From positions 1-12,276 of the forward strand of contig DEFE01000016.1 in NCBI GenBank assembly GCA_002350625.1: 12,276 bases of DNA, read 5' to 3'. The position numbers and the translations under genes were made by a program. Positions 7,521 through 12,276 of the stretch are shown one piece after another (the first letter of the stretch is position 1; each line of letters opens with the position of its first letter). Below the pieces are notes generated by a model. That model was not told the DNA's origin. It saw only the letters and a list, made by a program, of their open reading frames with translations, and ran no database searches. This DNA comes from Lachnospiraceae bacterium UBA2860. GTDB lineage: Bacteria; Bacillota; Clostridia; Lachnospirales; Lachnospiraceae.

Positions 7521-9869
7521 TTATTCGACTCCCCGTTGATAATGTCCCCTCGTATATACTTCCGGCAGCTCCGGTTTTCTTCCGGACAGCGCCGCCTCCG
7601 CCGCCGCAAGTATTCTTTCCGCCTCCTCCCGGCTCTCCCCGGAAAACTCCACGCGCGCGGAGGAAAAGCCCATACTCCTGAGCTCGTCCGTCTCGCTAAG
7701 AAGACAGAGCGGAAGGTAGTTGTAGAGAATATTATAGCAGAAAACACATTCGCATTTGACGGTAAATTTCGTCCCGGTGCGGTCCGTGAGCGTCATGCGC
7801 GCGTTCTTCTTCGTGCACCCTTCTGTGTTCTTTTTCAGGCACTGCGCGGAAAGCATGAGCGGAGTCGCCCCGTAGACGATCACTTCGCTGCCGCGGTTCA
7901 TGCGCGCCCGGAGTTCTTTTTTGTTGAGCTCGAGCGGCGCCGTATAGAGCGAGACGCCCAGGTCAGAGAGGCAGCTTAAAGCATGGCGGTTCATCGTGTA
8001 GATCGAAGCGTCCGCCCGCACATATGCCTGAAGCCCCTTTTCAAGGAAGGCGCCCAGCGTCTCCGGTGCTCTTATGAGGAAAAGGCAGAGACCTTCAGCG
8101 ATGAGTTCTTCTGCATGGCGTACGAAAATGTCGGCGTTTCTTCCGGCGCGGTCGACGCGGGGCATGGCGATCGCCGGCATTTTCCCGTATTTGCGCGCCG
8201 CCGCAATAAAGCGCCGGGCCGCGGAAAGCGCATCCGCTTCGGACGCGAGCATGGCCGCCTCAGCGTAAATCATGGAGACGCTGCGCGCATCGAGCGCCGC
8301 CTCGAACTGCTCACGTGAAGCCGCAAGGACAGAGAGCGCCATGGGGTTTTCCTGCGAAGACGCTCCCCGGCCGGACAGTTCACGCAGCAGAGGATTTTCC
8401 TGCACGTATGCTCCCCGGCCGGATGGTTCACGCAGCAGAGGATTTTCCCGGAGGGACAGCTCATGCGGCAAGGCATTTCCCCGTCCCGGCAGCACTTCCA
8501 CCGCATGCGCCCCTGTGTCATCCGGCAGATGATCCGGCAGCGTTCTCCGATACGCGCGCAGCATCTCTTCTCTGAGCGCGGAAAGGGCCTGTCTGCGCAG
8601 ATCGTTAAGGGCAGACATCGGGACAAAACTCTCTTCGTCCGTGTCGATGACCGCAGAGGTAAAGACGAAGTCCGATCCGCCGGTCTTCATCACATTTTCG
8701 CGGATGCGCTCCGCCGTGAGGGGCCGCTTCGCAGCCGTCTCCGCCACAAGGCCCTGCACCTTTGCGGAGGCGCTGCCGCAGCTCACTTCTGCCGCGATCG
8801 GCCGGCCTTTTCGCACGGAGAAGCTCCCCGTCACCGGCACCGGGAACGCCTCGTCGAGATATTTCGCATGCATTTCCTCATAGAGGGCATGCCGCCTCTC
8901 CGTCTCCTCAGGCGTGAGCTCGTGCTTGACGAGCGCCATCATCTCCGGCCCGTTCTGCCTGTGGAAATACCCGTCCGTAAAGCCGCTGCGGTTGTAGAGA
9001 TCATAGAGCTTCTTCTCCTCCTCGCCGCGCACGCGGAAGCGGCCGGGATCTTCGACAGCCCTGTCGATCAGGTCCCGGTAGACGGAAACGACGCCGGCCG
9101 CGTACTCCGGTTGCTTCATCCGCCCCTCGATTTTCAGGGAATCAATCCCGGCCGCGATAAGCTCCGGGATAAGAGAAGCGGCGCACAGGTCCTTCGGACT
9201 CAAGAAATGTCTCGCGTCCTTCCGGTCGAGGATCGAGGATCGGCCGTCAAATCCCTCTCTGTCGTTTAAGAGATTCAGCAGGCGGCACGGCTGCGCGCAT
9301 CTCCCGCGGTTGCCGCTCCGTCCGCCGATCATGCTGGACATGAGGCAGGCGCCCGAATAGCAATAGCACAGCGCCCCGTGCACGAAGGTCTCCACTTCAA
9401 GGCCGCTCTCCTCGCGTATGCGTCTGAGCTCGGTCACCGACAGCTCTCTCGCGGGCACGACGCGCGTCACGCCGTACTGTTTGATGACGGAGGACCACTT
9501 GGGGCCCGTGATGGTCATCTGCGTGCTCGCGTGAAGCGGCAGGGACGGATAGGCCTCGTGAAGCAGCCGCATCACGCCGTAATCCTGCACGAGCACGGCG
9601 TCGACGCCATTTTCGACGTACGGGCGCATAAACGAACACAGTTCGTCGATCTCCCTGTCCTTAAGGAGCGTGTTGACTGTCAGATAGACTTTGACGCCGC
9701 GTATGTGGGCGTAATCCATGGCGTGAAGGAGCGCGTCCTCGTCCGGATTGTCTGCGTACGCTCTCGCGCCGAAACGGCTGGCGCCGATATACACGGCGTC
9801 CGCGCCTGCATTGGTGACGGCCTTAAGCGCGCTCACGGAGCCCGCCGGAGCCAATAATTCAATCGACAT
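7521..9869 (-). CDS. U32 peptidase-family protein with DUF3656-type C-terminus (RlhA-like)
   Basis: Despite the name, bacterial U32 proteins characterised so far act largely in RNA modification: RlhA in 5-hydroxycytidine formation in 23S rRNA, TrhP in tRNA uridine hydroxylation. The 782-residue product starts MSIELLAPAGSVSALKAV, the standard TIM-barrel N-terminus. It carries the U32 signature ETFVHGALCYCYSGACLMSS with Cys168, Cys175, Cys191 and Cys195, a likely iron-sulfur or metal site. SPKDLCAASLIPELIAAGIDSLKIEGRMK (about 224-252) is also diagnostic. A second Cys group lies at 677, 685, 706/708 and 711 in the C-terminal region, ending CYNILYNYLPLCLL. The linker holds a 16-residue tandem repeat (about 478-509), described separately. 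The precise RNA target is not known; RlhA-like is the closest match from memory. There is no Shine-Dalgarno sequence next to the ATG: a perfect one lies 36 bases upstream, beyond a terminator hairpin. No in-frame alternative start exists between them. It leads the downstream wall/spore gene run. Confidence 0.9.
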   Translation of the reverse strand: MSIELLAPAGSVSALKAVTNAGADAVYIGASRFGARAYADNPDEDALLHAMDYAHIRGVKVYLTVNTLLKDREIDELCSFMRPYVENGVDAVLVQDYGVMRLLHEAYPSLPLHASTQMTITGPKWSSVIKQYGVTRVVPARELSVTELRRIREESGLEVETFVHGALCYCYSGACLMSSMIGGRSGNRGRCAQPCRLLNLLNDREGFDGRSSILDRKDARHFLSPKDLCAASLIPELIAAGIDSLKIEGRMKQPEYAAGVVSVYRDLIDRAVEDPGRFRVRGEEEKKLYDLYNRSGFTDGYFHRQNGPEMMALVKHELTPEETERRHALYEEMHAKYLDEAFPVPVTGSFSVRKGRPIAAEVSCGSASAKVQGLVAETAAKRPLTAERIRENVMKTGGSDFVFTSAVIDTDEESFVPMSALNDLRRQALSALREEMLRAYRRTLPDHLPDDTGAHAVEVLPGRGNALPHELSLRENPLLREPSGRGAYVQENPLLRELSGRGASSQENPMALSVLAASREQFEAALDARSVSMIYAEAAMLASEADALSAARRFIAAARKYGKMPAIAMPRVDRAGRNADIFVRHAEELIAEGLCLFLIRAPETLGAFLEKGLQAYVRADASIYTMNRHALSCLSDLGVSLYTAPLELNKKELRARMNRGSEVIVYGATPLMLSAQCLKKNTEGCTKKNARMTLTDRTGTKFTVKCECVFCYNILYNYLPLCLLSETDELRSMGFSSARVEFSGESREEAERILAAAEAALSGRKPELPEVYTRGHYQRGVE
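8343..8451 (-). repeat. In-frame 48-bp tandem repeat in the U32 gene linker
   Basis: Two copies of a 48-bp unit (8343-8390 and 8391-8438) are followed by the first 13 bases of a third. A shorter, more degenerate third copy seems to continue to about 8475, with an internal deletion. The units encode LLRELSGRGASSQENP and LLREPSGRGAYVQENP, and the degenerate copy gives the preceding LPHELSLRENP. The unit is a multiple of three, so copy number can change without a frameshift. The repeat lies between the U32 catalytic part and the C-terminal part, probably in a flexible linker. Confidence 0.9.
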
Positions 9870-9872
9870 ATG

Positions 9873-9903
9873 AAAAAAGGTGATTGCAAGCCGGCAACCA
9901 CCT
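9873..9903 (-). terminator. Intrinsic terminator after zapA, within the U32 gene leader
   Basis: On the minus strand AGGTGGTTGC (9903-9894) pairs with GCAATCACCT (9887-9878). The stem has 10 bp, one of them a G-U pair, and a 6-base loop. A run of six T residues (9878-9873) follows. It ends only 3 bases before the U32 ATG, so transcripts that stop here never reach the next gene and the downstream operon would depend on read-through or on an unseen promoter within zapA. Confidence 0.85.
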
Positions 9904-9905
9904 AA

Positions 9906-9911
9906 CCTCCT
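9906..9911 (-). promoter_or_regulatory. Displaced Shine-Dalgarno sequence for the U32 gene
   Basis: AGGAGG begins 4 bases after the zapA stop codon and 36 bases before the U32 ATG. No other start in the U32 frame lies between. If the intervening 26-base hairpin folds, only 10 bases remain unpaired between this site and the ATG (TT before it, TTTTTCAT after it). Alternatively it could serve a GTG at 9901, 4 bases downstream, which opens an out-of-frame 22-codon leader ORF (VVAGLQSPFFICRLNYWLRRAP) overlapping the U32 start. Confidence 0.6.
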
Positions 9912-9914
9912 GTT

Positions 9915-10286
9915 TTACTTTCTGTTTCCGTTCCGGTCGTGCCGGCCGTCCTGTCCGTACATGCGCTGCTTGTCCTGCTCCGCCTTCACCTGCAGATCGA
10001 CAATCTGCTGCTTCAGTTCGTAGAGCTCTCTGTCGCGGACCTGAAGCTCCTCTTCGAGCTCCTCCGCCTTTTTTCTGGCTTTGAAGAAGTCATCTGCTAC
10101 ATTGAGTGCTAGCAGCGTGCCCTTAGTGTCCTGTGTCAGCCTTCTCCAGGTGCTGAGCTGGCTGAGGTCGCCGAGCTTGTGGTTGAGGTAGGAAGCTACC
10201 TTTTCCAGGTACTCCTCGCTCTCATAGCCTGTCAGGCGCGTCACTTTGCCGCCGATCAGTACCTGCACGGAATTCTTTGCTGGCAT
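9915..10286 (-). CDS. zapA: Cell division protein ZapA
   Basis: ZapA binds FtsZ and bundles its filaments at the cytoplasmic face of the Z-ring. The 123-residue product starts MPAKNSVQVLIGGKVTRLTGYESEEYLEKVASYLNHKL, a typical ZapA head domain. A helix (TLLALNVADDFFKARKKAEELEEELQVRDRELYELKQQIVDLQVKAEQDKQ) forms the C-terminal coiled coil used for dimer and tetramer contacts. The tail is short and charged. I chose the ATG at 10286 because GGAGG lies 9 bases upstream; the GTG at 10331 would place this ribosome-binding site inside the gene. It has its own promoter, and an intrinsic terminator starts 11 bases after its stop. Its position upstream of a SEDS/PBP pair fits division or wall growth. 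Confidence 0.92.
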   Translation of the reverse strand: MPAKNSVQVLIGGKVTRLTGYESEEYLEKVASYLNHKLGDLSQLSTWRRLTQDTKGTLLALNVADDFFKARKKAEELEEELQVRDRELYELKQQIVDLQVKAEQDKQRMYGQDGRHDRNGNRK

Positions 10287-10348
10287 ATATGATATCCTCC
10301 GGATCTTATAAGCAATGGTAGGCAGCCACACAAGTGACTACAAGAAGT

Positions 10349-10376
10349 ATTATAGCGGAAAGCCGCAAAAAAACAA
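10349..10376 (-). promoter_or_regulatory. Sigma-A promoter for zapA
   Basis: On the minus strand a consensus TATAAT (10354-10349) lies 16 bases after TTGTTT (10376-10371). The expected start is near 10342, giving a leader of about 56 bases. The T-rich -35 region lies just after the ruvB stop and could also act as the U-tract of a weak 4-bp hairpin, but I do not count that as a terminator. Confidence 0.75.
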
Positions 10377-10384
10377 GGCAAACC

Positions 10385-11395
10385 TCAGTTCTCTTCCGGC
10401 GCGTCGTAGCCCAGATGCTCATAAGCCCTGACTGTCACGACGCGGCCGCGCGGCGTTCTCAGCAGGAATCCGGTCTTAAGAAGATACGGTTCGTAGACAT
10501 CCTCGATCGTCCCGGAGTCCTCGCCGATCGAAGAGGCGAGCGTCTCGAGTCCTACAGGTCCGCCGCCGAATTTCAGGATCATGGTCTCGAGGATGCTGCG
10601 GTCCAGCTTCTCGAGTCCGAACTGGTCGACTTCCAGCAGGTCGAGCGCTTCGGCGGCGACCTGTCCGGTGACCTCGCCGTCTCTCCGCACCATCGCATAG
10701 TCGCGCACGCGTTTCAGCAAGCGGTTCGCGAGTCGCGGTGTGCCGCGGGAACGCCGCGCCAGCTCAAGGGCTCCCTTCTCATCGATTTTCACGTGCAGCC
10801 TGTCCGCGCTCCTCAGGATGATCTGCCGCAGCTCCTCCACGGAATAGTACTCAAGATGGCCGATCACGCCGAAGCGGTCCCTTAAGGGCGCCGAGAGCAT
10901 TCCCGGGCGCGTCGTGGCGCCGACCAGCGTAAAGGCGGGCAGATCGAGACGGATCGAGCGCGCCGTGGGACCTTTGCCGATGACAATGTCGATGGCGTAG
11001 TCTTCCATCGCCGGATAGAGGACTTCTTCTACCTGGCGGTTGAGGCGGTGGATCTCATCGACGAAGAGGACGTCTCCCGCTTTGAGATTGTTGAGTATCG
11101 CCGCCATTTCCCCCGGCTTTTCGATCGCGGGGCCGCTCGTCACTTTGATCGACGTCCCGAGTTCATGCGCGATGATGCCGGCCAGTGTCGTCTTGCCGAG
11201 CCCGGGAGGGCCGTAAAAGAGAACGTGGTCGAGCGCGTCTCCCCGCATTCTCGCCGCGTCGATGGCGATGCGGAGGGCTTCTTTTGTTTTTTCCTGACCG
11301 ACATACTCATCGAGACGAAGGGGGCGGATGCCCTCTCCGGACATCAGGCGGTCTTCCTGTGTCTCGGTGACGCCGGTTACGATTTGTCTTGGCAT
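10385..11395 (-). CDS. ruvB: Holliday junction branch-migration ATPase RuvB
   Basis: RuvB is the hexameric AAA+ motor that drives branch migration of Holliday junctions with RuvA during recombination and fork repair. The 336-residue product has Walker A GPPGLGKTT (62-70), Walker B VLFVDEIH (DEIH at 113-116), sensor 1 GATTRP (159-164) and the arginine-finger region LRDRFG (171-176). The C-terminal winged helix, which binds DNA, ends in LLRTPRGRVVTVRAYEHLG. Its length is normal. GGAG lies 5 bases before the ATG at 11395. It follows ruvA after 83 bases in which I see no promoter or terminator, so the two are probably cotranscribed. Confidence 0.98.
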   Translation of the reverse strand: MPRQIVTGVTETQEDRLMSGEGIRPLRLDEYVGQEKTKEALRIAIDAARMRGDALDHVLFYGPPGLGKTTLAGIIAHELGTSIKVTSGPAIEKPGEMAAILNNLKAGDVLFVDEIHRLNRQVEEVLYPAMEDYAIDIVIGKGPTARSIRLDLPAFTLVGATTRPGMLSAPLRDRFGVIGHLEYYSVEELRQIILRSADRLHVKIDEKGALELARRSRGTPRLANRLLKRVRDYAMVRRDGEVTGQVAAEALDLLEVDQFGLEKLDRSILETMILKFGGGPVGLETLASSIGEDSGTIEDVYEPYLLKTGFLLRTPRGRVVTVRAYEHLGYDAPEEN

Positions 11396-11478
11396 GGTTT
11401 CTCCGGATTATTTTTTTAGTGGATCTGATTGCCGTTTGATGATGTCTGACCTCTTACGTATCTTCCCGCAAATGCCGC

Positions 11479-12084
11479 CTAGTAGAGAAATTTGAGGGCC
11501 GCCCGAATGAGTGCCTCCGCGTCTTCGCTTTCTTCTTCCGCGGCGGCGGTGCGCACGGCCCGCATGGCTTCCGTGCTGCTGTATCCGAGCGCCGTCAGCG
11601 CCATGATGGCGTCCGACTGGGCGCTGTTTTCCTGCGCTGCGGCTCCGGCCGCGGTGTGTGCGGCTTTCTTCTCGAAAGCGTCCATCAGGTCCAGCTTGTC
11701 CTTCAGTTCGATGATGACTTTCTGCGCCGTCTTTTTTCCGATGCCGGGCGCTTTTGAAAGACCGGCCGCGTCTTCTGAGAGAACCGCGAAGCGCAGCTCG
11801 TCTCCGCTCATGACGCCGAGGATGCCGAGTGCTCCTTTGGGACCGATGCCGCTCACGCCGATGAGAAGGCGGAAGAGTTCCAGGTCGTCTGCTGTGAGAA
11901 AGCCGTAGAGCTGCATGGCGTCTTCCCGCACGGCAAAGTATGTGTGGAGTTTTCGTTCCTCGCCGACGCTGAGTTCTGCAAGAACGGCAGACGGCACGTA
12001 GATCCGGTAGCCGATTCCCTGGTGGTCTAATATGACGCTGTCGCTTTCCAGGGCAGCTACCGTTCCCCTTATATACGCGAACAT
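11479..12084 (-). CDS. ruvA: Holliday junction DNA-binding protein RuvA
   Basis: RuvA forms tetramers that hold the four-way junction flat and load RuvB. The 201-residue product starts MFAYIRGTVAALESDSVILDHQGIGYRIYVP, the standard OB-fold domain I. Domain II has two helix-hairpin-helix motifs, LLIGVSGIGPKGAL (about 73-86) and LSKAPGIGKKTAQKVIIELKDKL (about 108-130). An Ala-rich flexible linker leads to domain III (SDAIMALTALGYSSTEAMRAV ... ALIRAALKFLY), which contacts RuvB. GGAGGAACACAAAG precedes the ATG. No ruvC gene is visible in this window. Confidence 0.98.
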   Translation of the reverse strand: MFAYIRGTVAALESDSVILDHQGIGYRIYVPSAVLAELSVGEERKLHTYFAVREDAMQLYGFLTADDLELFRLLIGVSGIGPKGALGILGVMSGDELRFAVLSEDAAGLSKAPGIGKKTAQKVIIELKDKLDLMDAFEKKAAHTAAGAAAQENSAQSDAIMALTALGYSSTEAMRAVRTAAAEEESEDAEALIRAALKFLY

Positions 12085-12115
12085 CTTTGTGTTCCTCCAA
12101 ATGCTTTATCCTAAG

Positions 12116-12144
12116 AGTATAGACAATTCAGGCGGTAAATGCAA
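12116..12144 (-). promoter_or_regulatory. Sigma-A promoter for ruvAB
   Basis: On the minus strand TTGCAT (12144-12139) and TATACT (12121-12116) are separated by 17 bases. The -10 matches consensus at 5 of 6 positions. The start would lie near 12109, leaving a leader of about 25 bases with the ribosome-binding site. The -35 touches the edge of the 12-bp repeat tract. I see no LexA-box-like palindrome, so damage control is not evident. Confidence 0.7.
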
Positions 12145-12232
12145 GTACATATGTTCGAGCAGCTGTGGCGCCAGTTGCGAGTCTAGCTGCGGTACAAGTT
12201 GCGGTACAAGCAGCAGCACAAGTTGCGGCACT
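12137..12232. repeat. Degenerate 12-bp tandem repeat tract upstream of ruvA
   Basis: Six clear 12-bp units run from 12161 to 12232, for example AGCTGCGGTACA and AGTTGCGGTACA; two weaker units extend the phase back to 12137. CTAG, rare elsewhere in the window, occurs at 12183, 12236 and 12247. On the plus strand the phase gives Cys-x3-Cys spacing inside a frame open from an ATG at 12101 to the window end (58 codons, SCGASCESSCGTSCGT in the middle), but with no ribosome-binding site. On the minus strand another frame is open from the window edge to a TAA at 12107, with VPQLVPQLDSQLAPQL. Either frame, or neither, could be coding. Confidence 0.75.
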
Positions 12233-12276
12233 ACACTAGTTACGATACTAGCAGCGCAGCGGCAGCTCCATGTTCT

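Noticed and set aside
8343..8451. CRISPR-like direct repeats
   Set aside because: The units are contiguous with no spacers, in frame within a coding region, and number only about two and a half.
8463..9269. 268-codon plus-strand ORF opposite the U32 gene
   Set aside because: Shadow frame over the conserved U32 region, no ribosome-binding site, no recognisable domain.
10287..10331. N-terminal 15-residue extension of ZapA from a GTG
   Set aside because: The extension encodes the GGAGG used by the ATG at 10286, and family members start at the MPAKNSVQV position.
12137..12232. CRISPR or iteron-type origin
   Set aside because: Units are 12 bp, degenerate and without spacers. No dnaA, rep or cas gene is nearby.

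Overview
This window looks like a stretch of a fairly GC-rich, endospore-forming Firmicute of the class Clostridia. Protein style and gene order (yloU-fakA pair, DUF2953-gerW pair, SEDS/class B PBP pair, U32 protein with a DUF3656-type C-terminus) resemble Lachnospiraceae, but the family assignment is inference. All twelve genes supported here lie on the minus strand, so transcription runs from high to low coordinates. No rRNA, tRNA, CRISPR array, transposase or phage gene is visible. The long plus-strand ORFs are GC-rich shadows of the real genes.

In transcription order, ruvA (12084-11479) and ruvB (11395-10385) encode the Holliday-junction branch-migration motor. A good sigma-A promoter precedes ruvA and overlaps the edge of a degenerate 12-bp repeat tract that runs towards the window end (12137-12232). 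Next is zapA (10286-9915) with its own TATAAT promoter, followed at once by an intrinsic-terminator hairpin. Only 45 bases after the zapA stop begins a tightly packed run: a U32 peptidase-family protein (9869-7521), a SEDS glycosyltransferase (7517-6186), a class B penicillin-binding protein (6189-4507), an unrecognised 114-residue protein (4510-4166), a DUF2953 protein (4169-3015) and gerW (3002-2622). Three of the junctions are 4-base start/stop overlaps (ATGA or TTGA), so the run is almost certainly one operon linking cell-wall synthesis with spore-associated genes. rpmB (2531-2346) has its own promoter and a strong terminator. Last come yloU and fakA (2225-167), with their own candidate promoter and a terminator just after fakA.

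The most unusual site is the leader of the U32 gene. A perfect Shine-Dalgarno sequence lies 36 bases from the ATG, too far for normal use. The bases between hold the 10-bp zapA terminator hairpin and its T-tract. If read-through RNA folds that hairpin, the Shine-Dalgarno sequence and start codon come to an apparent spacing of 10 bases. One hairpin could thus both limit read-through and form the ribosome-binding site of the downstream operon. Other points of interest are the 12-bp repeat tract near the right edge, open on both strands and encoding Cys-x3-Cys periodicity on the plus strand; an in-frame 48-bp tandem repeat in the linker of the U32 protein; the unassigned 114-residue gene; a long charged coiled-coil insertion in the DUF2953 protein; and a long acidic cytoplasmic tail on the PBP. 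I found no clearly new defence, mobile or biosynthetic system.
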